Shown here in pieces: positions 11,126 through 23,185 of a DNA stretch of 64,000 bases (position 1 is its first letter; each line of letters begins with the position of its first letter). The notes beneath the pieces were generated by a model. The model had not been told where the DNA came from and did no database searches. It worked only from the letters and a program-made list of their open reading frames with translations. Made by a program: the position numbers and the translations under genes. Source of the DNA: Athripsodes cinereus (taxonomy: Eukaryota; Arthropoda; Insecta; Trichoptera; Leptoceridae); the NCBI GenBank assembly GCA_947579605.1, contig OX388310.1:3534001-3598000 (forward strand), given 5' to 3'.

Positions 11126-11754
11126 TGAGTTTTTTTGTAACTAAATAAAGATCAACTCAAGCAATAGATGAGTGTGTAACAAAATAATAATAAAACAATA
11201 ATATGATCGGACACCGATTTCCACATTCCCAGTTACTAGCTTGTTTAGATCATAGCAAGTAGTTAACCCAAAGTTCTTTGACCAAGAGATTTTTTAATGA
11301 ATAGAAAAGATCCTAGGTACGTCCTTGCGCGTTTGCAAGAAGCGTGTGTAAGAACAAGAGTAATGACTCGAAATCTTTTCTGCCTACCTCGTTAAGGTAG
11401 CGTCGCTGCGTTAATATGTACATAATAAAATAAATAATATAACTATAATTAATTAGAAATGTAGATGCACTCATTTTTGTTTACATTTTTCAATGCACAA
11501 TATTCCTACGTGATTTATCTCAGACATACATTAATGTAGCTATATTATTTATTCTTAAATATACATAACAATTTCATTATTTATTAAATTCAAGCAGGTA
11601 GGTGTTAAAAAGTGCAAGCTGTTTCGAATTACATTTTCATAATAATAATATTATAATGTTGACAGTGTACACCTATGCAACAAACTGAACAGTACACAGT
11701 TATGTTTAATTTGAGAAACGTTAGATAAAAAGAGTAAAGATATAATCTCAGTTT

Positions 11755-12066
11755 ATGCAATATACCTATGTAAATTTTTGTACTATACTCGTATTCACAG
11801 AAATTATTGAACAGTTTAACTTATTTTCATATGACACACCAATCCAAATCCTTTGTAATTTTGAGGCACTCGCTCGCAATCGAAGTCACACCCTCGGAGA
11901 ACCACTGCTGGACTCTGAGAAGGTGAGGCTTCTCACACCAAGACAATTCATGAAATACATGACGCACCTAGGTCTTGAGAGTGAGATATTACACAGAAGG
12001 ATGTCACAACAGATCTACAATGGTCGCGGTGACACAAGAGACGCAAGGTCCCTAGATATTGTTTAA
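11755..12066 (+). CDS. Hypothetical frame, unrecognised; possible exon or gene remnant
   Basis: A 103-codon frame beginning with ATG. Its C-terminal ~80 codons are GC-richer than the flanks and read like real protein (EALARNRSHTL, LLTPRQFMKYMTHLGL, RRMSQQIYNG). A candidate acceptor (TATTCACAG) precedes the EIIEQF segment, so the upstream part may not be coding. I do not recognise the family. It may be a terminal exon, a processed fragment or a mobile-element remnant. No signal peptide or TM segment is seen. Confidence 0.25.
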   Translation: MQYTYVNFCTILVFTEIIEQFNLFSYDTPIQILCNFEALARNRSHTLGEPLLDSEKVRLLTPRQFMKYMTHLGLESEILHRRMSQQIYNGRGDTRDARSLDIV

Positions 12067-12299
12067 AAAAAATAAGTAATTTTCGTACATAGGTACACTG
12101 TTGAGATTTCATTCAGAATTTCTAGACTCTCTTGAAATTATTACTTTTGCTGCAGATCTTATCTATGCGAAATTTTATCTTGTAAAAATTATCGCTTTTT
12201 CAAATATTTCAGAAGTTTGTTATTTATCTAAGTATACTTTTGTCACGCGAGGCTAAATGGGCAACAAGTGGTATGTTAAATGCAACTATCAAAGCAAAA

Positions 12300-12415
12300 T
12301 CTTACTAATACCTTCTCCTCAACCTGTTCTCATTCACTTATGGATGAAAGTCTCCTCCATTTCTTTCCACGTTCTCTGATCCCGAGCCGTTTGTCATATC
12401 TAATTTAAACCAACA
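12300..12415 (-). mobile_element. LINE 3' remnant (RTE-type C-terminus)
   Basis: Minus-strand translation gives TARDQRTWKEMEETFIHK followed by a stop. This resembles the ArDR..Wr...EAf ending common in RTE-type reverse transcriptases. It is short and decayed. Confidence 0.35.
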
Positions 12416-13041
12416 CATCCAACCAATTCGTTTCTCCATTTCAATACTTACAATGTCCATCTCAATGATTACCTTCTAAGATAGTCAAATTCACTGCGTT
12501 TTTCACATAGTTCACAATCCAAATACAGGTCTGATTTTTTTAATGAGTTCAGCCATCCGTTTTGATGCAAGTTTGCTTTGTATCTGTTTATTTGTAACCA
12601 GATTAATTAGGAAAAGAATATTAAAATAAAAAATGTACATACTTCGATAATAACAACATTAATTTAATACTTTTTATGCTAAAATAAATAATAGTAATTA
12701 AGCTAACACATAAAGTCTCATATTTTAACGATATCCCAGATTTCGATTTTATTTATTGGAGACTTATTACATTAGTTATATTCGATATTTAACTTCAATA
12801 ATCGAAGATTTCGGATATAATAACAGGATGACAAAAATTTGATGGACCTTTATTGTGGATTTTGAATGGTTCTGGAATATAAAAAGAAGTTCGATTAGAA
12901 ATTAGATATAAGTCGTTCAAAAATATTGAGAACCTGTCTAAATTTGGCAATATTGTTTCTTAACTAAATTTATAGGTATAACTACGCCACGTTCATAAAG
13001 GCTCGATTTGACTAAGTTTGGAAACACTCACCTATTTTTGT

Positions 13042-16000
13042 TCAGAACCAAAATATGCGACTAGGATACCATGAACTTCCAAAATACCCTGGTTGTGGTT
13101 GCCCTTTCGCTTGCTGCGAGTCATCATGAGGCATGTTTGTGGCAGAGACATCCATCTGCTGACTTTCCCTTGGTCCATGTGGATTATCATCGCTCTGTAT
13201 ATTATTACTTTTGTAAATACAATTATGTGTATCAATGCATTGAGATTCACCTTCCACACATTGTTTGTATTGGGGATGATACGAAGAGTACCAAGGACAG
13301 AAATATTTGTTTACTTTGAATCCATTTTGAGTCAACTGACATTCGAAATATGAATAACATGATTTGGGGTCTGGATAAAATCCAGATGACGTACATATAA
13401 ACTCTCTTCCTATTGTACAGTGTTCTTTATCTGTTGTACACGTTCGTAATATGGGGCTATAAACCATATTAAATGGACAAAATAGTCTGATCTGTTGACT
13501 GTTACGGCACACAAAATAGGAATGACATGTCGCCGTGTCAAGAACTGGAGTCTCATATATGTTGCACAGAACTGTTCTAGTATTTTTATTGTGTTCTGGG
13601 TCTGCAATACTTGGTGTACCGCCGGGTGTACTATTGGGTACCTGATTAATTCCATATCCTTGATCCTGGCTGTTTCCAGGTCCATAAGGTTTATTCAAAT
13701 CCACGTTCACACCATAACTGTTTGGCCTGCTGGTATAAATTGTTGGTGTGATATCACTCAAACCCGTCGCATTATTGTTGGGAAACGATTCGTCATAAAA
13801 TTTATGTTCGTTTTGATTCGTGTTTGGAACAGTCAATGGCTTTGGAATGTCATTGTCGGGAAATTTTTCACCAACTTCCTTATTTACATATTCTGGTTGT
13901 ATAGGCACTGTATCGCCACGTTGTATATTAGGTAAGTTCAATGATCCAGTATTGAACAGCAAATTGTTTTCTCCCACGGGTACATAATTTTGAGGATTGT
14001 TGACAACATTTTGCTCTCTATTCAAAGATTGTCTAATTTGCCAGGAAGTTATTGGATCTATATTACTACTGTATACATTAGTTACTCGTGATATTTCACC
14101 AGGAACATTATTTTGGTTAAATTGATTCATCCCACCTGTAATATATTCATTATTGTTACTATCCAAATATTGTTTTCCCACGGTATTCATGTTTCCAGTT
14201 GTTAGTGGTTGGATGTCTGTTGCATCTGGCACATAATTTGCACGATTGATAGGAACTAATTTCTCACTTGTATTTTGTGTGCTTTGTAATAGTTTTGTGT
14301 CACTAGGGCTTTGTGTTAAGTTTTGCTTTTCAGAATAAATCCCAATTTTAGCAAAATTATTTGGATGAATTTTTGAATAATTCCCTTCTATAGTAGGTAT
14401 TTTGGTGTCATCAGTTATGTTTTGTAAATAATTTTCTAAATTGAATGATACAAGTGCATCATCTGTTTTCGGTGTATTTGTTTCTTGTGTCATGATTGTA
14501 TTTTCTGTGAATTTGGTAGTTATACCATCAGAATCTCCAGGGTAAAACTTAGCAATGATTGTCTGAGGTGTAAATGTTTGTTCATCGGTTTTATTGGGTA
14601 AATCATTATTGAGATCCAAAGAAAAAACAAAATCATTAGCATTATTAGGTTTTTTTGTAATCGAATCAATATTTAATGTTGAATTTTGTTCAATGTTAAA
14701 TCTATTAATTCCCAAAGTAGATTCGATAGGATTTGTAAAATTCATTGATGTGTCCTGAATACGGCGAACGATATTTTCATCGATTACATTTGTGTTTGTT
14801 TGTGGAAACGAAGAGTTAGTGATATCTTTCATCGGCAAAAGACTCATAATATTAGATTCGGGTAATTGTATCATTGATGTGTTATATATGCTCATGTTAG
14901 AATTAAAAGTCTGTATATCATCCCATGGTACAGATGAAACTTGTCTTGGGTTAGTTAAATTATTTACATTCAAGCTTTCAATTTCTTTCCAAAATGAGTT
15001 GTCAGTACCAGGATTTGATGAACCTATGTAAATTGGTGGCACGTAAGGTGTGTTGCCGTTTAAATTATATTGCATTATGGTGTTACTTGGATTGTTCTGT
15101 GAGTTATTCAAATTATTTAAATCGTTCAATTGTGGAGGTCTTTCAATGAAAGTTGGTGATGTAATTGGCATTGTTTCTGTAGACAAAGTATTTGGAGAAT
15201 CGTCATCATCCCTAAAAGTAAGTGGTTTGTTATTGCTCATCATTTCTGGTGAGACTAAAACGCTATTGTTTGTATTACTTTGACTAGGTATTGTTTTATC
15301 CCAAGTATCAGAATCATTGTAATTTTGTGGAGGATTTAGATACGATCTGTTGTAATTTAGCGCATTCTCTTCATTTACATTCTCTGTATACATTTCTGGC
15401 AGAGAAGAAACAGTATTATTCATGGAAATATTTTCAATGTTTTTGTTAAATATTTTTTTCGGTTGAAGATTATTATTTGAATCATCAAATGTTGTTATTG
15501 AGTCTATGGAATTAGGCAATCTATTTACCTCGTTAATACCATAGTTATTTCCATTCGCATAATTAACAGAGTTTGTTGATTGTCCAAATGTAGTTGGAGA
15601 TATCATAACAGCTTCAGAAGGATTTATTACTTCTGAATTTGAATAAGATGACAAATTGCTATTCAACATTTTGAAATTAGTTTGCGGATTATTTGGTGTA
15701 CTGTTTTCTGTTTCATTTGTATTTGAAAAAATGTTTGTTAAAATGTTAGAATTAATTGTGGGTTTCATTTCTGGATTAGAATTTGTTGCAAGTATTTCTA
15801 AATTGTCGTTTGAATTATAGTTTTTATTGTAAGATGGTTCATCATTTTTTTCTGTGTAGCTTGTAAATAATGTATTAGAAATGTTAGTGACACCATATTT
15901 TTCTATGTTATCTCCGCTTTCTGGTAGTAATGATTTCTCTTCGATTGTTGCAGAGTTTTTTGTAATATAATTCATATAATCAGTGTCAGAATTTGAATTT

Positions 16001-16998
16001 GTTGTATATTCATTTGTATTTGATGTTTGAGTTTCTGTACCTGATGTGATTCCTGTAGGTATGTATATACCTTGGGCTAAAAGACTATCTGAGCCCATAC
16101 ATTCATATGGTGCATTGTTACTACAATACGTTTCCTTTGGACAAAACTGTACAACATCGTCAACTGTTTGTGTAATTCCATTACTGACATCGACACATAT
16201 CAAAAATGATGTCGAATTTACACAGTGGAATCCTTTGCCATTGCAATCGATGTACACGGCTGTAGAGTGGCCAACTTCAAGTAATAAAATGGAAATCTGG
16301 AAGAATAAATGCAGCACAATAATACATTTTTCAGATCAAATGTGGACAAAAAGGCTAGTGGTGTGGAGACCTCAAAGAGATGAAAGAATTGGAGGAATAA
16401 TGATAATAATAGAGGAGAAGAATTTATGGTTACTGTTTACAAAAGCTCAAGACATAGATGCCTGGAAAACTATGAGAAAGTCTCATGATGGGCATCGTAC
16501 AAGAATAGTAAGCAGGTAATACATTAATATTTTATATTTATTTGGGAGGCATTTAAAACACGGTTTTTAGTCTATAAAGCCATAAACAAAATGCAACCAT
16601 CGAGCCAGTAAATCTAATTTCTTTGAGAAGGCTTTTTGTTTTGTGTGAAATGTATAACGGAATCGCTCACCAGCTGCACTGAGAAATCAACCGATAACCA
16701 CCTTTAAAAGCAAATTGAACTATTTACTGACGCCCTTGAGACTGTCCAAGTACTGTGAAACAGCGTCAGTCAGAACCTAGTCATCCTGATGGATCTTTTT
16801 CTTTCAATTCATCTTCATCATAACCCATAAATAGTTTAAGAAGGAGGTTGAAACACATTACGTTCTCTAATGCCTATATAGTGTAGTTATTCCCTTTTCT
16901 TTCAACTACACATAATTTTCACTTTTATTATTATTTCTCTTATATGAATTTCTATATGAATAAAATGTTTTTCTTACCAGAATCAGAATATTCAACAT
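13042..16998 (-). CDS. Large secreted chitin-binding protein with Asn-rich linker, 1091 aa, two exons
   Basis: Minus-strand exons are 16998-16978 (ATG, MLNILIL, then GTAAG) and 16296-13042 (after TTCTTCCAG; stop at 13042), phase-0 intron. Residues 1-20 form the signal peptide. Residues 25-73 are the six-Cys module C-x6-C-x8-C-x17-C-x5-C-x7-C. Residues 74-917 are a linker dominated by Asn with Thr, Ser, Pro and Asp and with many N-x-S/T sequons, nearly free of Cys. Residues 918-967 and 975-1027 are CBM14/peritrophin-A domains (x12/x11, x5, x9/x13, x12, x6). A 64-residue tail ends in FGSSWYPSRIFWF. The 3255-base second exon has no stop or frameshift, arguing for a live gene. The architecture matches the 310-aa paralogue except that the Thr/Ser linker is replaced by a far longer Asn-rich one. 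Likely role: a cross-linking chitin-matrix protein (inference). Confidence 0.88.
16300..16977. other. Intron of the 1091-aa gene, with possible LINE remnant
   Basis: A plus-strand stretch at about 16440-16520 reads KAQDIDAWKTMRKSHDGH, which resembles the AQDR..WK.M ending of RTE-type elements. Nothing else is recognised. Confidence 0.3.
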
Positions 16999-17099
16999 TT
17001 TACAAATATTTTGTTCACCAACTTCACATGATAAAATACAACCTCGTTTTAGTGAATTTTTTGCGTTTGATACAATTAAAATAAAATTAAAATAATTAA

Positions 17100-17165
17100 A
17101 ACTTCATTATCAGTTAGTTGATAATGTAACACTGAACTAAAAAATATGGTGAATACAGCATATAA
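17100..17165 (-). promoter_or_regulatory. Putative core promoter of the 1091-aa gene
   Basis: On the minus strand TTTTATATGC is followed about 31 bases later by a TCAGTG initiator-like motif, roughly 130 bases upstream of the ATG at 16998. The spacing fits a TATA/Inr promoter. Confidence 0.4.
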
Positions 17166-17410
17166 AAGACTATTGAATAGATATTATTATGAGTAATGGA
17201 AATTAGTGTCTGTATTTTAAAATAAACAGTAAATAGGTAATGTGATTGATCAGGTGGTGTGTGACTTAATTACAGTAAACAGATGGATGAGTGTATAATG
17301 TATTGTGAATAATGGGAAATATTAAAGAAATTGACGACCGAAAATACAAATGGTCGATGGACAATGAAAAGACTCTTATACTATTATGTGTAACAAAAAT
17401 TTTATTTATA

Positions 17411-18072
17411 CGAGGGTAAGGTGAAAAGTTCTCGGCCTGACAATGAAATACTGCGGTTTTCAGGTTAAAAAAATATTTTATTTTACTACAATATGATCTC
17501 CCTTGACTTCAACACACTTGGTCCAGCGTTTCTCCAATATCAGTATAACTTCCAGGAAGTAAAAGTCTGGAAGGTTGCGAAAATACTCATCTACAACCCT
17601 TTCAACTTTTTCATTGGATGCGAAGCGCTTCCCAGAAACAAATTTCTTGAAATTTGGGAACAAAGGAGTCTGAGGGTGATAAATTAGGAAAATAGGGGGA
17701 ATGACCGAGCAAATCGTACCCCAAATCTTGCAGTTTTCCCATCACCAACACACACTTGTGTACAGGTGCGTTGTCTTGTTGAAAGATGATTTTTGTTTCC
17801 TCAAATCTGGCCTCTTTTCACGAATTTCGCTATCCAACTTGGTTATGAAAGCTAGAGTAATATTTGCCTGTTATTGTTCAGCCTTTTGCAAGGTAATCAA
17901 TTAGCAGGATCCTTTACCCATCCCAAAACACGCTAGCCATGACCTTTCCAGCAGATGCGATCGACTTCGCTTTTTTTGACGCTAAACCACCGGATTCCAC
18001 CCACCGTTATAAAATTTTGCTGATTGGAGTAGCATGTCTGTGTCAGTCCTAGAACTTTTCACCTTTCCCTCG
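17411..18072 (-). mobile_element. Internally deleted mariner with intact TIRs and TA target duplication
   Basis: 31-bp terminal inverted repeats (17411-17441 and 18042-18072) match at 28 of 31 positions, start CGAGGG and contain AAGGTGAAAAGTTCT. TA flanks both ends (17409-17410, 18073-18074). The minus-strand frame at 17663-17478 matches the C-terminus of mariner transposases (FPNFKKFVSGKRFASNE, then RWTKCVEVKGDH). At 662 bp it is about half the usual ~1.3 kb. The remaining transposase region is frameshifted, so it is non-autonomous. Confidence 0.92.
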
Positions 18073-18334
18073 TAGTATTGGTGAACAAGTAGTAGAATTC
18101 CATAATTGGATAAATTGAAAGTATTTTGTCGTCGCTCACATTTAGTCGTCCAATCAGTAATAACATAATATGCTCATTTCCGTATTTTTTACAACATAAA
18201 ATTTGAATCTTCTGTCACTCATTTAAATTAATTGTAAAGAGTGGCCAACTTTGAGGTAGTTATGCTGTCATCCGTATTCACAAAAATATATATGCATATT
18301 TATTTAGAACTGGATCACTATAATAGAACTCTTC

Positions 18335-18445
18335 GTCCAGGATACGTACAAAATACGATCATCTTAGAGAATTTGATCCACGGGATCAATCCACATAGTT
18401 CTCCGACTCCCGCGCTTCTTCACACCTCCTCTTTCAGGTAGGTAT
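18335..18445 (-). mobile_element. RTE-like LINE fragment, subfamily A
   Basis: The minus strand reads CTGAAAGAGGAGGTGTGAAG, then AAGCGCGGGAGTC and ATGTGGATTGATCCCGTGG. This corresponds to the SERRGVRKRGRPRTTWLDHV region of the subfamily A copies at 47.7 and 62.5 kb. Confidence 0.7.
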
Positions 18446-18829
18446 CAGGCCTGGCCAATGGTCCACTCGTGAGGACAATTTTGATTTGAATGTGGAATAA
18501 ATAGGGGACCGTGACTCTTGAGATATCCGTGTAGGAGGTGGGTTTCTCTTCAATATCCTCTTTGCCATCCTTTCCTCATCACGATAAAAAAAATACCTAG
18601 CTATAAAGGCTATTAAATAGCATAGAGAGTCATTCTATCTGTCCTTTACATTTTGGTGTAAAATAGTTGCCCCAGATTAAAGTTAGGTACATATTTACAT
18701 TTTACAAGTAAAATTATCAAATTAAGGACTATCTCAGCAAAAAGGTCACCCATAGGGCACATCGCCATGGAAATGTTCTCCATCAGTTGAAAAATTATCT
18801 AGAATTGCTCTCCGACAGTTGAAAAATCA

Positions 18830-19120
18830 TCTGGAGTTGCTCGATAGTGTAAAAACAAGGAAACTGCAATACTTGGTCACGTAATGAATGGAGAAAATAT
18901 CATCTTAAACAATTACTGATAATTCACTGAATAATTCCTAGAAGAAGAGGACCAGGTTGGAGACAAATCTCCTAATTACACAATTTAAGACAATGGTTTA
19001 GAAGTAGCACCACGTTGCTGTTAAGGGTCGCAGTAAACAAGGTGGAAATAGTTCTTGTGATCGCCAACTTTCGCAGAGGGGGCACATTGAAATAGCGAAC
19101 AAAAAAATGCCTAGCAGGTA
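18830..19120 (+). mobile_element. RTE-type LINE C-terminal remnant
   Basis: Frameshifted pieces translate as VKTRKLQYLGHVMNGE, PRRRGPGWRQISWL, LRQWFRSSTTLL and VIANFRRGGTLK. This is the ending typical of RTE-clade ORF2 proteins. It is a pseudogene. Confidence 0.65.
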
Positions 19121-19911
19121 CAAAATAGCACACCTTCGGGACAGAATCCTACACGTCACGGGTTTTGTGGAATTAGCTATCTGCAGATCTGCATCGCTTG
19201 AGAAACATCACTATAGTTTTTGATGCAAAATGATAGTCGACTTTTTCGCCGAAGGATTGTAAAACGAGATCTTCTTTACTTCTTCACTTCTTCATTACAC
19301 TACAATAGTTAGTCCATCGGCTACCCCACTAATAGAAGATATCTTGAGGATCATAATATAATATATTATAGTAAAGATATATAGATAAACTTAGTGGACT
19401 TAATCAGTCGTCTTCGTTCACTGCTGACAATATTTCCCAGCCGCGAATTTTCGTGGATTAGTAGACAATAGATAAAGATAAACCTAAATTTAGAATAGTA
19501 TCGATTATTTTTGGCCATCCTGTAGTTAATATTATACTATATAGTTAATATTATCGACATCCAAATGTTTCATTCAATGTTCAATTGTTTTGTTAATAGA
19601 TTATTCACGAATAATAATAATATAATCACGATTACAGTTACTCCTTGGATGAACTTGAAAAGAATATAATTATCTTTATGGCCAGGTGTAAGAACATCAC
19701 AGTTATTAATAACACTGCCTATAATTTCTATAGGTTTGGCACATTACGTAAACAAAAATAGAATTATTTTTTTCATCTATAGCATCAAAACTCTTCCGGA
19801 TCTCCCCCCCCCCCCTCTTTCTCAAAGTCATATCCCTTTTTAGTTTTAGAATCTCTTTTTTTAGTTCCTGCTTTGTTATCAGGTATTTTATTCTTAATTC
19901 ATTTATATTAT

Positions 19912-19990
19912 GTACGCCATCACGGCATATCCCATAAATAGAATGCTCAGTGGAGTAATTATTGTATTTAGACATGCAGATCGTCCTTTC
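19912..19990 (-). repeat. Decayed TAG-tail retroposon fragment
   Basis: GCCATCACGGCATATCCCATAA and a later ATGCAGATCGTCCTTTC match the 3' part of the short retroposon on the minus strand. Confidence 0.5.
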
Positions 19991-20046
19991 TGTGACAATA
20001 AAATAAATTTTAGTGAAACTTTAAAATAGTGATTTCCAAATAAGTA

Positions 20047-20137
20047 GACAAATAATAGTAACGAAGTTGACAATACTGTACGAACCAGAAGACAAATAAT
20101 AGTAACGAAGTTGACAACTGTACGATCCAGAAGACAA
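20047..20137. repeat. Tandem duplication, about 44-bp unit x2
   Basis: GACAAATAATAGTAACGAAG starts at 20047 and again at 20091. The second unit is slightly shorter, with the CAATACTG/CAACTG and GAACC/GATCC differences. Confidence 0.8.
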
Positions 20138-22139
20138 ATCAAAATTATAATTATTAGAATTAAAATAGACTAAAAATAAAACAATGTATTATTTATTTAT
20201 TTATTTATTTTATTCTTCACTGTACATTGTTTACAATAATACAAATTTACATAGAAAATATCATTTATACAATTCATTGTACAGAGGGCGAGTTTATCGC
20301 TAAAATGCGATGTCTTCCAACTGTATTACATTCATTATGAACAATATTTGATTCAGGGTAGACCCTCTCAACATTTTTTTTTTATTAGAAACTTAATTCA
20401 AGGAATGAAAAAATTAGAGATGCTTACAAATATTAGGTATATGATAAAGGAATAATGTGTCTAAGATCTATGAAGGTGGTTGTAGCATTGTATTGGGAGC
20501 TGGTAGAAATGTATAGGTTAAAAGGCTGATGACAGAAGAATATAAGGAAGGATTTGAATATTACTGTCATTGCAACTGATGTATTTTTTTGTTTCTTGAT
20601 TTTTTTGAACTCTAATAGATTGATCCAATAAGAGACTCTTATAACTTGTATTATGAGATAACTGAAGTCCAGTATCCAATCAATATGTCTTGCCTCTTAC
20701 ACACTGATGCCCTGTCTGTATATCTCAAGATTCTAAAATCCGCCAAAAGAAATATTATTATCTTATAAATTAATGCCTTAATATTACGTGACATCTTCCT
20801 AAAATATTGTACTTGGCACAAATCGTCCCACAAGGGACGGGTTGCCGTAATCTTATAAATAATAATAATAGATTGATCTTCCATTCCTTTGGGCATTTGT
20901 GCAATATTTCTACATTATTTTCATCGAATGAAAATCCTTCTTCTATTATGTGATCTGCTATCTCCGACTTAATAATATGGTTAGTGATTTTTTGTGTTCC
21001 TATTCCTAATAATATCTACTCCATAGATTTTTATATAATAATACCTAGATGGAGCACTCGTATGTATTGTCATTGTAATAAAGTGAGGCACCATTTTTCG
21101 GCACTTTTGACAGATCGGTTGGCGAAAAGAAGTGTGATAAATCGTTTAAAACGACGACAAGAACTTCAAAAAATGTCCAATTACGTTTTTATAAATGCAA
21201 AAATGATATATTTTTATAAAAATGTGAGAAATACTTCATAAAATGTAGGAAACACCACGCTTTCGCCAACCGTTCTGTCAAAAATTCATAGATTTTTTGA
21301 CTCACTTTTGTAAATGAGTCAGGGTTCTAGGTTTTGTATGGAATTCTGTGATTTACTCAAAACCTTTCTGCCACTCTGGACAACGTAAAACTTTAGGCTG
21401 TCAAAATTATATTGGATTAAAAAAAGATTTTCCTGGACTCATCTGCCCCTCTTCCTCTTTGAATAATTCTGAGTACACTGATATAAATACTATGTAGATA
21501 TTTTATTTAAATAAAAGTGCATTATTTATTTATAAATACATATGTAAAAGTATACTATTATCTCTAAAGCAGGTGAATTCTACAAACGGATACATGATAA
21601 CTTATCAAAATTCAGTTTGTACAATATTCAATTCAATATTTTAATCCATTTGACACATTTTCCAGACAAACACGGGAAAACTAGCGGCCAGTATGAAAAC
21701 ATGCATGCATCCTGTTAAAATGTTTGGTATTATAAATTTATATATAAATAACAGTGGCGTGTTTTCCATAGATGCAAAAAAGCATTTTTTTTTCAAAAAC
21801 GATGAGATCGTGAAGTATCTCAAATTCCAATACCAAATTGAAAATTTGGCTTTAGAAGGATTAACTATGTAACAGTTTCGAAACATTTTGAATGTTTTGA
21901 GTACTCCACAATCCACAATGCACTTTCGTTATTTGATTATTTAAATCGCGATCGATTTTAGTAGACCTTTACCATTGACGAGCGATACAGTACTAAAAAT
22001 TTGGCGATAAAGGTGGAGTACGTATAAATTTGATAAATCGGGTGTTTTCTCAAATTCCCATGCCAAATTGTGAAAATCTCATGTGCATGACCAATGTATC
22101 TTACTTATGGTGAGAGGTACCTATTTATTTTATTTGTAC

Positions 22140-22480
22140 CTACACAAGGTCTTGCACTCCGAGTCTAAGATTAACAAATTAAATGCCTTGGAGATTCTTG
22201 AAATCCATAAAAATAAGAACAATTTGGTGAATATCCAAATACCATATGCATCTCCTTTGTTGATATACCCATCTCCTTCCTTCTTATCAAACACCCTCAA
22301 CTCCGCCCTTTCTCCCCCACCTTCAAACTCCCCCCCACCCCTAGTATAAGTTAGTAATAGAAAACAGACTCACTACATATGAACTTAAACTAATTAGTCC
22401 TCCTGATGATGCCAAGTAGAAGCCTTGGCGAAAACGTTTGAGGTGAATAAATTTAATTTGGAAATTATACAGTGTTTTAA
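22140..22480 (+). mobile_element. Penelope-like element 3' fragment
   Basis: The frame ending at 22349 contains KINKLNALEILEIHKNKN followed by NLVNIQIPYASPLL and a Pro-rich end. It aligns with CSKGKKLDILETLEINNHKN...NLVNIQHPQITSPLL in the foldback at 46.9-47.7 kb. The KGKKLDILE.LEI string resembles the C-terminal GIY-YIG region of Penelope-like elements. A hammerhead motif lies about 50 bases past the stop (22398-22443), as known for this class. Confidence 0.7.
22398..22443 (+). ncRNA. Hammerhead ribozyme motif (type I, dimeric stem III)
   Basis: Core CUGAUGA is at 22403-22409. Stem II is GCCAAG (22411-22416) with CUUGGC (22424-22429) and a 7-base loop. GAA is at 22430-22432. Stem III is the self-complementary AACGUU (22433-22438), so it can only form between two molecules. 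The base before the cleavage site is U22439. Stem I is CCUC (22399-22402) with GAGG (22440-22443). One extra U (22410) sits between the core A and stem II. Hammerheads with reduced stem III that act as dimers are known in Penelope-like elements. Confidence 0.8.
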
Positions 22481-22943
22481 TAATATTTTACGTTTATCTA
22501 TGATACAATTTTTAAGATTATTCATTTTATGTAAAGCATGCATTGCATATGTGCTTGTATGGAAAGTACGCCGCTGGTAAACATATTAAGCAATATACCC
22601 AATGGAAGGAACCAAATCCGGAATTTCATCACGCCAAGCCTTTAATTATTCATTTCACCTGATTAATTTAACAATATATATGGTTAATCCGATATAAAAA
22701 AGGGAACCAAAGACTTATTTACATTGTGCACACGATCAAACATCTCACAATACTTAGGTACATAGTCTCAATGGATATATCTGCCTTTAACCGAACTAGT
22801 TATTAGCTCATTAATCCGTTAAGAATGAATTAACAAAGTTAAAAAGTGATTAAAAAGACGCGAACCAATAATTATAAACGGACTTTAACTTCTCTTTGGA
22901 TTAATATCTTTGAATTGAATAATTTATAATATATTAGTTACGT

Positions 22944-23185
22944 GGAGCGCCCGGCAAAGAAAGAATTGATCTCCCACTCTTTTCTGTAATTATTCGAGTG
23001 TTCTGTTAAAGGCAGGTGTTCAAAAAAATAAAGTCATTTGCATCATATATTCAGCGATAAGATTTGCTACCCATCCTTAATGTCTTATTTTTGTTGGAAT
23101 GGGGAGGACGGCTTGCATGTTTGCTACACGTATCAGCTCTGCTGACTACCACAATTGTAAAATATGCCGTGATGGTATAGCAGTA
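22944..23185 (+). mobile_element. Short retroposon (TAG-tail family), diverged copy
   Basis: It starts CGTGGAGCGCCCGGCAAAG and carries the AAAGGCAGGTGTTC block. It ends ATATGCCGTGATGGTATAGC with a damaged tail. Confidence 0.8.

Noticed and set aside
13071..16519. Several plus-strand frames and short minus-strand frames over the 1091-aa gene
   Set aside because: Shadows of the long Asn-rich frame; no domain or splice support.
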